Assembly (NCBI RefSeq): GCF_029968035.1
Contig: NZ_JASCIQ010000018.1
Location: 62,001 to 126,000 of the forward strand
Source of the DNA: Streptomyces cavernicola
GTDB lineage: Bacteria; Actinomycetota; Actinomycetes; Streptomycetales; Streptomycetaceae
Direction of reading: 5' to 3'
DNA length: 64,000 nucleotides
The notes beneath the pieces are model-generated. The model was given only the letters and a program-made list of their open reading frames with translations, made no database searches and was not told the DNA's origin. Positions 40,835 to 48,201 of the stretch are shown in pieces (within the stretch, counting starts at the first letter, position 1; each line of letters begins with the position of its first letter). Both the position numbers and the translations under genes were made by a program.

Positions 40835-41605
40835 TCAGCGGGCCGTCACGGCCGACGGGGCGCCGAACAGCTCCCCGGCCGGCGTGGACCGGTCGAGCAC
40901 CAGCGGCCGTCCCGACTCGACTCCGAGGTCGGCGAGGGTTTCCGTGATCTGGCCGAGTACCCGCTCGACGTCGTCACGGCCGGCCTCGTGCACCGACTCC
41001 ACGGTGAGCAGGATCCGGCGCCGTCCGAGGTCGGTCTTGACGAGGTCGCCCTGCCGCCAGTTCCAGCGGCGTGAATGCGCGCGCCCGTGCCGGTCGGCGT
41101 AGACGACCTCGCCCGGTTCGGGCTGCTCGGGCTGCTCGGGCGCACCGAGCGGAAGGTACGTCTCAGCGCCGTGGGCGAGGCGGACGTCCAGCTCGCCCTC
41201 GATGTCGCCGACGTCGCAGGACGCCACCGGGAGTTGACTGTCGAGGGACACGGCGTTGCACAGGTCCACCAGGGAGTTGATCCGCGGCAGCCGGTCGCCC
41301 TTGGCCACTCTGCGCAGGATCGACTCGGCGGCGCAGGGGAAGCGGTTGGGGTTGACGTCGACCGCCCGGTAGGCCTCCCGCCAGGCGGCGATCGCGGGCA
41401 GCGCCGAGACGTCCGCCTTGGTGAGCTGCGCGGCGTGCAGAGCGTCCTCGGCGGCGGTGAGCTGCCGGGCCACCGCCGGGGCGTCCTTGACCACGTCGAC
41501 GTCCGGCAGGGCGATCAGGCCGAGCACATAGCCGGGAACGCGCTCCGACAGCCGCGCGTCGATGGTGACGGTCAGGGTGCGGGTGCCGGTGGAGGGGCTG
41601 TCCAT
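40835..41605 (-). CDS. free-standing B3/B4 (PheRS editing-type) domain protein
   Basis: A 256-residue protein with the B3/B4 tRNA-binding/editing domain of phenylalanyl-tRNA synthetase beta chain as a stand-alone unit (AIAAWREAYRAVDVNPNRFP near 92-111; INSLVDLCNAVSLDSQLPV near 130-148, which is the usual signature). In PheRS this domain hydrolyses Tyr-tRNAPhe. ATG 41605 is preferred because AAGGA precedes it at suitable distance; ATG 41623 is an alternative. A stand-alone editing protein inside a pathway to an aromatic amino acid analogue suggests removal of the analogue from tRNA, but this is inference. Confidence 0.8.
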   Translation of the reverse strand: MDSPSTGTRTLTVTIDARLSERVPGYVLGLIALPDVDVVKDAPAVARQLTAAEDALHAAQLTKADVSALPAIAAWREAYRAVDVNPNRFPCAAESILRRVAKGDRLPRINSLVDLCNAVSLDSQLPVASCDVGDIEGELDVRLAHGAETYLPLGAPEQPEQPEPGEVVYADRHGRAHSRRWNWRQGDLVKTDLGRRRILLTVESVHEAGRDDVERVLGQITETLADLGVESGRPLVLDRSTPAGELFGAPSAVTAR

Positions 41606-41800
41606 GGAGGCTTGATCCTTCATTTCCGTGTCGGTGTCGTTGTCGGTGTCGTGGCGGTCGGCGGCGTCGATGGCCGAGTCGCTGATCCGCGGTCGACTTG
41701 ATCGACAGTAGGGACGGTCGGGGATGCCGGTTGTGGCCAATCTCCGGGAATTCCGGGAGGCCACTTGGTGCGGCCGCCTCGCTGGTCGAAGCCTCGTTCA

Positions 41801-41905
41801 GCTGGTTCTTCAGCTGGTTCTTCAGCTGGTTCTTCAGCTGGTTCTTCAACTGGTTCTTCAACTGGTTCTTCAACTGGTTCTTCAGCTGGTTCTTCAGCTG
41901 GTTCT
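41801..41905. repeat. 12-bp tandem repeat, 8.75 copies
   Basis: Eight complete copies of (G/A)CTGGTTCTTCA plus a 9-bp partial copy. Copies 5-7 have A in the first position, the others G. It begins at the 3' end of the minus-strand MFS gene: the first stop of that gene (41894-41896) is inside copy 8, and each further unit repeats TGA in the same frame. Likely variable in copy number. Confidence 0.9.
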
Positions 41906-43129
41906 CTCCGCCGGTTCGGACCGTTCGGGAGCCTTCGCGGCCGGTTCGGCCTGCCCGGCCGGCCCCTTCGCCCGTACACCGATGAGGGCCGTCGCCACCG
42001 CGAGGGCCGCAAGACCCGCCCCGTACGGGCCGAGTCGGTCGAGGCCGTCGGGTCCGCCATGGGCTGTCACCAGCCCGCCGATGAACCCGCCCAGCGAGAT
42101 GCCCGCGAAGGTGGCGGACGAGTTCAGGGACAGCAGCAGCGGCCCCGAGGCGGGTGCGATCGTGAACAGCCGGTGCTGCTGCGGCGGTTGGGTGGCCATC
42201 GCGGTGAACCCCCACGCCGCCATGGCGATCACCGCCGTCAGCAGCCTGTCCCGGGTCAGCGGCAGCGTCGCCAGGACCGCGGCGAGCCCCGCGACCGAGC
42301 CGAGCAGCACGGGAGTCGGGCCCCACCGGTCGGTGGCGCGCCCGCCCAGCATCGTGCCGCCCACCGCGAGCACCCCGAAGACGAGGAGCAGCAGCGCGAG
42401 GGTCGTACCGTCGCCGTCGGTCGCGGGTGTGAGGACCGCGCCGATGTACGTCAGCGTGAGGTACCCGCCGGTCATGAACGACAGCGTGGTGAGCACGGTG
42501 AACAGCACCCGCGCATCACGTACCGGAGCGAGCCGGGCCGCGAGCCCCGGGGCGGCGGGCAGCCGCACCTCGGGCAGCCCCACGGCCACGGCCCCGGCAC
42601 ACAGCGCGCCGAGCCCGGCGAGCAGCCAGAACGTCGACCGCCAGCCCGTGTCGGCGGCCAGCCATGTCCCGAACGGCACGCCCGCGACGGTCGCGGCGGA
42701 GAGCCCGCCGAGTACCACGGCCATGGCCCGCCCGCGCCGCTCGGGGGCGGACAGGGCGGCGGCGGACGCGGACGCCGCGGGGATGTAGAGGGCGGCTCCC
42801 GCGGCGGTCACGACCCGGGCGGCGAGCAGCGGGGCGAGGCCCGGCGCGACCGCGGAGGCCGCGTTGCCGAGGGCGAAGACCACGAGGGAGATCACCAGAA
42901 CGGTGCGCCGCCGCAGGCGCCCGGTGAGGGCGCCGAGCACCGGCGCGAGGACGGCGTAGGTGAGCGCGAACACCGTGCTCACCCACCCCACTTCGGCGAG
43001 GCTCGACGTCAGGTCCCGCGCCACCTCCGGCAGCACCCCGGCCACCACGAAGGTGTCGGTCCCGATGGCGAAGGCGCCGACAGCGAGCACCGGAAGCACG
43101 GGCAGGATCGATCGGGTACGGGCCATCAC
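41894..43129 (-). CDS. MFS transporter (DHA1-type)
   Basis: A 411-residue 12-segment major facilitator of the drug:proton antiporter-1 type: GTDTFVVAGVLPEVA near 23-37 and LGALTGRLRRRTVLV near 65-79. It overlaps the amidohydrolase gene by 4 nt, so it is expressed with the unit; with the MFS at 38320 there are two exporters in one unit. The last 20 residues are charged and low complexity, and the stop falls within a 12-bp tandem repeat. Confidence 0.9.
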   Translation of the reverse strand: MMARTRSILPVLPVLAVGAFAIGTDTFVVAGVLPEVARDLTSSLAEVGWVSTVFALTYAVLAPVLGALTGRLRRRTVLVISLVVFALGNAASAVAPGLAPLLAARVVTAAGAALYIPAASASAAALSAPERRGRAMAVVLGGLSAATVAGVPFGTWLAADTGWRSTFWLLAGLGALCAGAVAVGLPEVRLPAAPGLAARLAPVRDARVLFTVLTTLSFMTGGYLTLTYIGAVLTPATDGDGTTLALLLLVFGVLAVGGTMLGGRATDRWGPTPVLLGSVAGLAAVLATLPLTRDRLLTAVIAMAAWGFTAMATQPPQQHRLFTIAPASGPLLLSLNSSATFAGISLGGFIGGLVTAHGGPDGLDRLGPYGAGLAALAVATALIGVRAKGPAGQAEPAAKAPERSEPAERTS

Positions 43130-44415
43130 GCGGCCCCTGCCTGGACGCGGGTGCGGAACGCGTCGGCGTCGCCCGCGACGGCGGCGCCGCCGAGCAGCAC
43201 CAGTTCGATGGCTCCGGGCCGGCTCAGGACGCTGATGTCCTGCGCCGGATCGCCGTCCGTCACGACCAGGTCGGCGAGCCGGCCCGCCTGAACCGTTCCC
43301 GCGGTGTCCCCACGCCCCGCGAGCCGCGCCCCGTTGGCGGTGGCCCAGGTCAGCACGGTCGGGGCGGGGATGCCCGCCATGGTCACGTACAGCTCCAGCT
43401 CCTTGGCGTACGTGCCGTGCGGGGTCCAGGCGAAGCCGAAGTCGTCACCTGCCACGACCGGGATGCCGAGGTCCACCATGAGCGGCAGGATGCGCAGCGT
43501 GTTGGCCACCTCGGCCTCGAACTCCAGGGTTTCCAGATACTCCGTGGTCTTGCCGTGCTCGGTCCCCGTGGACAGCAGCATGTGCGGCTGGTAGAGGCTC
43601 GGCACCACGAAGATGCCGCGTTCGGCGATCGCTTCGAGGGCCGCGTCGTCGGCGTACGTGGCGTGGTCGATGACGTCGACACCGGCGGCGATCGCGTTGC
43701 GGATGCCCTGCAGGCCGCGCGAGTGGGCCCGCACCTTGGCTCCGTGCTCGTGTGCCGTGCGCGCCGCGACGACCAACTCCTCCGCTGTGAAGAGGAGTTC
43801 GTGGGAGCGGCCGTTGGGGAAGGTGTCGTCGCCCGACGAGAAGACCTTGACGATCTCCGCGCCCTGCTCGATCTCCCCGGCGACGTACTCCGCCATCTCC
43901 TCGGGGGTGTCCGCGAGGCGCATCAGGTCGGACGGGATGCGCTTCTTGACTTCGGGGTTGCGGCGCTCTGGCGGCCCGGACACCATCAGGTCCCGGCTGC
44001 ACGGGGTGATCCTGGGGCCGAGGAGGCGCCCGGAGTCGACGGCCCTGCGCAGCGCCATGTCGATGCCGGAGACCGAACCCGCGCCGACGAAGGCCGTGTA
44101 GCCGAGGCCGAGGAGGTTGGTCGTGTTCTCCGCGGCGGCCAGGGTGACCTCGGGGACGGAGTGCTTGAAGAGCATCTCCCGCCCGTCGAGGACGTTCAGA
44201 TACGCGATGTGCGTGTGTCCGAGGGTCATGCCGGGCATCACGGTGCGCCCGTCGAGGTCGAGCACGTCGACCTCGGGTGAGTGCAGCGGAGCGAGGTCCT
44301 CGGGCAGGACCGCCTCGATCCGGTCGTCCTCCAACAGCACACTGCGGCGCGGCAGGGAGGCCCGTCCCAGGCCCTCCTGGACGGTGGCGCGGTGAAGCAG
44401 GGTTTTGCGTGACAC
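43126..44415 (-). CDS. amidohydrolase-family metal hydrolase
   Basis: A 429-residue amidohydrolase-superfamily enzyme of the imidazolonepropionase/aryldialkylphosphatase-like group. Metal ligands are seen: GHTH near 65-68, Lys in EIVKVFSSG near 188, His in VRAHSRG near 226 and DHATYAD near 246, and Asp in AGDDFGF near 331. It would hydrolyse an amide or cyclic amide bond. In this unit it could remove a protecting group or open a ring; it overlaps the MFS gene. Substrate unknown. Confidence 0.88.
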   Translation of the reverse strand: MSRKTLLHRATVQEGLGRASLPRRSVLLEDDRIEAVLPEDLAPLHSPEVDVLDLDGRTVMPGMTLGHTHIAYLNVLDGREMLFKHSVPEVTLAAAENTTNLLGLGYTAFVGAGSVSGIDMALRRAVDSGRLLGPRITPCSRDLMVSGPPERRNPEVKKRIPSDLMRLADTPEEMAEYVAGEIEQGAEIVKVFSSGDDTFPNGRSHELLFTAEELVVAARTAHEHGAKVRAHSRGLQGIRNAIAAGVDVIDHATYADDAALEAIAERGIFVVPSLYQPHMLLSTGTEHGKTTEYLETLEFEAEVANTLRILPLMVDLGIPVVAGDDFGFAWTPHGTYAKELELYVTMAGIPAPTVLTWATANGARLAGRGDTAGTVQAGRLADLVVTDGDPAQDISVLSRPGAIELVLLGGAAVAGDADAFRTRVQAGAA

Positions 44416-44490
44416 GTCGAGTCTCTCCTGTGCTCGATCGATGGCGTACGGCTGTCGCTCGCCGACGGTCGTACGCCGACGGTGCGACGG

Positions 44491-44575
44491 CGCCGACCAG
44501 CCGGCGGTGCGATGGCGCCGACCAGCCGGCGGTGCGATGGCGCCGACCAGCCGGCGGTGCGATGGCGCCGACTAG
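44491..44575. repeat. 25-bp tandem repeat, about 3.4 copies
   Basis: Units beginning CGCCGACCAG at 44491, 44516 and 44541, and a changed copy CGCCGACTAG at 44566; the change creates the TAG stop (44572-44574) of the minus-strand prephenate-decarboxylase-like gene. Upstream (44461-44490) a degenerate portion is visible. The array lies between that gene and the amidohydrolase gene. Confidence 0.85.
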
Positions 44576-45234
44576 GCGACGGCGCTGGGTGCTTCGGCCT
44601 CCTCCGCACGGCCGAAGAGCGTCCAGACGATCTCCGCGCCGGGCCGTCTGGCCAGCCAGCGCAGACCCTGCACCCGCACACCGGGTGCGTTGGTGACCGC
44701 GAGTTCGGCGCCGCCCGCGGCGACGATCTCGGCGGCGTGCTGGGTGGAGGCGGCGTCCACCCAGGTGACCTCGCGGTCGCGCAGCTCCTGCGGCACCACC
44801 TCGGCGTAGACCCGGCGGACCTCCCACATGGCCGCGACGGTCACGGGACCGTCGCCGCGTGCGGGCGCCTCGTCGGACGCGGCGGCGACCCCGTACTCGG
44901 GCGTCGCCTGCGCGAAGAACGCCTGGAGCCGCAGGGACCGGTGCCAGTGGAAGCGGGTGATTCCCTGGTAGGCACTGGGTACGAGCGCGAACTCGACGTG
45001 CCCGCCGAGGAGTTGGTCGAGGACGTCGTCGAAGGTGGTGAACAGTTCGACGGAGAGTCCGTGCTCCGCCGCGAGGAAGCGGGCGGCCAGATCACTTGAG
45101 GTCCCGGCCGGGCCGAGCGTGCCCAGGCTGGTTCCCGGCCGCGCCGCCCACCGCCCGGTCAGTCTGCTCCATCGCGCGGTGTACTCCTCGGCGAACGCCC
45201 CGAGCGACGGCGGGGCCGCGGCGTCAGTTCTCAT
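44572..45234 (-). CDS. BacA-like prephenate decarboxylase
   Basis: A 220-residue protein of the prephenate-dehydratase-like fold. SLGTLGPAGTSSDLAARFLA near 36-55 matches the N-terminal motif of BacA-type prephenate decarboxylases (GPxGTSS rather than the GPxGTFSE of dehydratases), and ELAVTNAPG near 180 and IVWTLFGRAEE near 204 are also shared with BacA; no ACT domain is present. BacA-type enzymes remove CO2 without aromatisation and give dihydro-4-hydroxyphenylpyruvate, the first step to anticapsin and other cyclohexenyl amino acids. It overlaps the adenylate-forming enzyme gene by 11 nt. GTG 45240 is an alternative start. Confidence 0.82.
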   Translation of the reverse strand: MRTDAAAPPSLGAFAEEYTARWSRLTGRWAARPGTSLGTLGPAGTSSDLAARFLAAEHGLSVELFTTFDDVLDQLLGGHVEFALVPSAYQGITRFHWHRSLRLQAFFAQATPEYGVAAASDEAPARGDGPVTVAAMWEVRRVYAEVVPQELRDREVTWVDAASTQHAAEIVAAGGAELAVTNAPGVRVQGLRWLARRPGAEIVWTLFGRAEEAEAPSAVA

Positions 45235-46645
45235 AGCCACGGTTCGCCGCCATCCTCTGGGCCACCTCGGTCTCGTGGTCGGGCGCGCTGCGCCGGTCCA
45301 CGATGCGTGCGGCCTTCCAGCTGACGAAGGCCCCTGTGCTCACGATCGGGTCGAGCCCGTCGCTGAGTTCGACGGTGACGGGCACGCCGAGGGCGTCCAC
45401 GGCGCGCCTCCGTACCGTGTCGGTGAGTGCTGCGGCGTCCTCGACCAGGCCGTTGAGCAGTTCGAGGTGCACGGTCAGACGGTCCTGGCCTTCGGCGTCC
45501 CGCTCGATCACCACCTGGTAGCCGGCGGATCCGGTGACCTCGGTCATCACGGCCGTCTCGATCTGCCCGGCGGTGAACTGCCGCCCGCCGAGGTCGAGCC
45601 GGTCCAGGGTGCGCCCGACGATGCGTACGAGATCGCCCGGCATCTCGCAGTCGCAGTCGGACTCCTCGACGACGACCGCGTCGCCCGTGCGGTAGCGGAC
45701 GAGTGGCTTCACGCCGTCCACCAGCATGGTGACGGTCAGTTCGCCGCTGCCGCGGGGCCCGTGGGTCTCGTCGGTCTCCGGGTCCACGACCTCGACGAGG
45801 TAATTCGTCTGGGAGAGGTGCATCCGCTTGTTGCGGCAGGCCGTCGCGATGACGAAAGCCTCCTGCGACCCGTAGAGGATGTTGTAGACGTCCGCGCCCC
45901 AGACGCTCTCCAGGTTGTGCGCGAGCGCCGGCGTGCACATCTCGCCGGTGACGAGCAGCAGCTTGACGGAGAAGTCACGTCGGAGGTCGTAGCCGAAGTG
46001 CTGGGCTGCCTTGGCAAGGGTCAGTGCGACTCCGGGCGTGCAGCAGATCACTTCGAGTTCGAGGTCCTGCATCAGTTGCAGGGCCTTCTCGAAGCCGATG
46101 ACCGGTGAGTACGGCCAGATCTTGGCGTTGAGCGAGCCGACGTTGCGGGCGATGTCACCGAGGGTGTCCCCGAACGAGTGCACCTCGGTCGGGCCCATCA
46201 GGCCGATGCGCGGGGCGTGTTCGCCGAAGTGGTGGCGGAAGATCGACGCCCAGGACTCGGTGATGTGCGCGTTGCTCGCCACGATCTCGCGCCCGTCTCG
46301 CGGGCACGGCGTCGCCCGGCCGGTGGTGCCGGTCGTCTCGTAGAAGAAGAGGGCGTCGGCGAGCGGCCTGCTGAGGACGTCGAGCATCTCCTCCCGCAGG
46401 TCGGCCTTGGTGGTGAAGGGCAGTGCCGTGAGGTCGTCCGGGGTGACCGCGGCCAGGTCGACGTCCTTCAAGTGCCGCGCGTAGAACGGCGATCCGGTAC
46501 TGACCTGGTCGAGCACGGTACGCAGTTGGTCCGCACGCCAGGCGGCCAGGGTCGGGTCGCTCAGCGACCGGTCGTAGAAGGCCCGGTGGAGTTCGAGATA
46601 CCGCGCGGCGAAGTCGGCCGCGGGGCCGTGGGTGGGCAGCCACAT
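45224..46645 (-). CDS. adenylate-forming enzyme of the PaaK/EhpF-like type
   Basis: A 473-residue acyl-adenylate enzyme related to phenylacetate-CoA ligase and coenzyme F390 synthetase/EhpF. FYETTGTTGRATPCPRDGRE near 100-119 is the phosphate-binding loop, YGSQEAFVIA near 262 and YRTGDAVVV near 318 follow. It activates an aryl or cyclic carboxylic acid with ATP; no carrier protein is encoded nearby, so the acceptor may be CoA, an amine or a reductase. Anthranilate from the TrpE/TrpG-like pair is a possible substrate. The start follows GAGAGGACC. Confidence 0.86.
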   Translation of the reverse strand: MWLPTHGPAADFAARYLELHRAFYDRSLSDPTLAAWRADQLRTVLDQVSTGSPFYARHLKDVDLAAVTPDDLTALPFTTKADLREEMLDVLSRPLADALFFYETTGTTGRATPCPRDGREIVASNAHITESWASIFRHHFGEHAPRIGLMGPTEVHSFGDTLGDIARNVGSLNAKIWPYSPVIGFEKALQLMQDLELEVICCTPGVALTLAKAAQHFGYDLRRDFSVKLLLVTGEMCTPALAHNLESVWGADVYNILYGSQEAFVIATACRNKRMHLSQTNYLVEVVDPETDETHGPRGSGELTVTMLVDGVKPLVRYRTGDAVVVEESDCDCEMPGDLVRIVGRTLDRLDLGGRQFTAGQIETAVMTEVTGSAGYQVVIERDAEGQDRLTVHLELLNGLVEDAAALTDTVRRRAVDALGVPVTVELSDGLDPIVSTGAFVSWKAARIVDRRSAPDHETEVAQRMAANRGYEN

Positions 46646-46830
46646 GGGCGTTGGGTCCTCTCGTGGTGGAAAGCGCGCGCGACGGCCTGTCGGGACGGCG
46701 TCGTGCCGGGGCCCGCGCGCAGGAAGTCATGAGATGGGCGAATCGGTGACGTGGCGGCGCCGCGGAGTCGCGAAGACGGCACAGGTGTGGGAGTGCACCG
46801 GCGGGTACGGCGGCCGGCGGCCGGAAGCTG

Positions 46831-47553
46831 CTAGCGCAGACCGCCGTTGACGTCCACGACGCTCGCATTGACGTAGCTCGCGTCCGGCCCGGCCAGGTAG
46901 CGCACCGCCGAGGCGACCTCGGTGGCCTCGCCGAACCGGCCCATCGGGATCCGCTCCCGGTAGCCGGCCGCCCTGTCCGTGGGGATCCGGGACGCCATGG
47001 GGGTGTCGATCACCCCCGGCGCGACGGCGTTGACCCGGATACGGTGCGGCGCCAGCGCCTGCCCCAGACTCCGGGTCAGGGTGATCACCGCGCCTTTGGA
47101 GGCTCCGTACGCGGCGTCGGGGCTGCCGCTCCGGCCGCTGATGGAGGCGATGTTGACCACGCTGCCGGGGCGTCCCGCGGCGATCAGCCGACGGGCGAGT
47201 TCCTGGGTGCAGAAGAAGGCCGCACCCGTGTTGATGTCGAAGACCCGGCGGTAGCTTTCCGCGTCGTAGTCCAGGAAATCCCTGGCCTCGTAGATCCCGG
47301 CGTTGTTGACCAGGACCCCGGGCACTCCGTACGTGTCCTCGATCTCCTGGAAGAGCTTCCCGACCGCCTCCGGAGCGCCCAGGTCGGCGACGAGCGCGGC
47401 GTGCGCCGCGGGATCGGCGTCGTCCTCGACGTCCACGGCGAGCACCCGGTACCCGGCCTCGGCGAGCGTGGCCGTCACCGCGCGCCCGATCCCTCCCGCG
47501 CCGCCCGTCACCACTGCCAAAGTCCCGGCGTCCGTGGTCCTTTGTTCGTTCAT
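46831..47553 (-). CDS. short-chain dehydrogenase/reductase
   Basis: A 240-residue classical SDR: TGGAGGIGRAV near 17-27, VLVNNAGIYEA near 80-90, catalytic Ser (IASISG near 133) and YGASK near 148-152. It could oxidise a ring alcohol like BacC (dihydroanticapsin dehydrogenase) or reduce a double bond like BacG in a bacilysin-type scheme. The ATG at 47553 follows GGGGGAAAAG; an ATG at 47568 is possible. It is in one direction with trpG/trpE-like genes. Confidence 0.9.
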   Translation of the reverse strand: MNEQRTTDAGTLAVVTGGAGGIGRAVTATLAEAGYRVLAVDVEDDADPAAHAALVADLGAPEAVGKLFQEIEDTYGVPGVLVNNAGIYEARDFLDYDAESYRRVFDINTGAAFFCTQELARRLIAAGRPGSVVNIASISGRSGSPDAAYGASKGAVITLTRSLGQALAPHRIRVNAVAPGVIDTPMASRIPTDRAAGYRERIPMGRFGEATEVASAVRYLAGPDASYVNASVVDVNGGLR

Positions 47554-47604
47554 CTTTTCCCCCGTCATGTCCTGCGTGTTCCTCGCAGTCCCCTGCGTGC
47601 CCGT

Positions 47605-48201
47605 TCAGCGGCCGGCGCCCCCCAGCGCCCGCACCGCGCCCGCTCCTTCCAGGAAGTTCCCGAACAGCCGCATGCCGCCCTGGGTCATCACGCTCTCCGG
47701 ATGGAACTGCACCCCTTCGACGGCGAGCGTCCGGTGGCGTACGCCCATCACATAGCCGTCGTCCAGGGACGTCGCGGTCACCTCCAGCTCCGGGGGCGGA
47801 TCGGTGACGATCAGCGAGTGGTAGCGGGTGACCGTCAGCGGCCGTGCGGCGCCCGCGAACACGCCTTGTGCGTCGTGTTCGACAGGGCTCGTCTTGCCGT
47901 GCATCAGGTGCTTGGCGACGGCGATCCGCGCCCCGTACGCGAGACCGATCGCCTGATGGCCCAGGCAGACACCGAGCAGCGGCACCTTCCCCGCGAAGGC
48001 GTGCACGAGCTCGACATGCCCGGAGTCCGCGGGGTGCCCGGGGCCCGGCCCCAGGACCACTGCGTCGGGAGCGGACTCCCTCAGCTGCCGCACCGTGCGG
48101 GTGCCCGAGCGCACCACTTCGGTCTCGGCGCCGAGCGTGCGCAGGTACTGGTCGATGATGTGGCTGAAACTGTCGTACGCGTCGACGAGCAGGACCTTCA
48201 C
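47605..48201 (-). CDS. trpG: glutamine amidotransferase, anthranilate synthase component II-like
   Basis: A 198-residue class I glutamine amidotransferase: DAYDSFSHIIDQYL near 8-21, nucleophile Cys in GVCLGHQAIGLAYG near 77-90 and the His-Glu pair in VQFHPESVMT near 168. It delivers ammonia to the synthase subunit encoded just upstream, whose stop overlaps its GTG start (GTGA). Separate synthase and amidotransferase genes here mean a dedicated, secondary pair in the biosynthetic unit. PabA-like specificity cannot be excluded from this subunit alone. Confidence 0.92.
   Translation of the reverse strand: MKVLLVDAYDSFSHIIDQYLRTLGAETEVVRSGTRTVRQLRESAPDAVVLGPGPGHPADSGHVELVHAFAGKVPLLGVCLGHQAIGLAYGARIAVAKHLMHGKTSPVEHDAQGVFAGAARPLTVTRYHSLIVTDPPPELEVTATSLDDGYVMGVRHRTLAVEGVQFHPESVMTQGGMRLFGNFLEGAGAVRALGGAGR

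Noticed and set aside
41698..41985. Plus-strand frame translating the 12-bp repeat as repeated Trp-Phe-Phe units
   Set aside because: Produced only by the tandem repeat downstream of the minus-strand MFS gene; no start signal or family.
44461..44575. CRISPR-like array
   Set aside because: The 25-bp units are directly adjacent, without spacers, and no cas genes are present.
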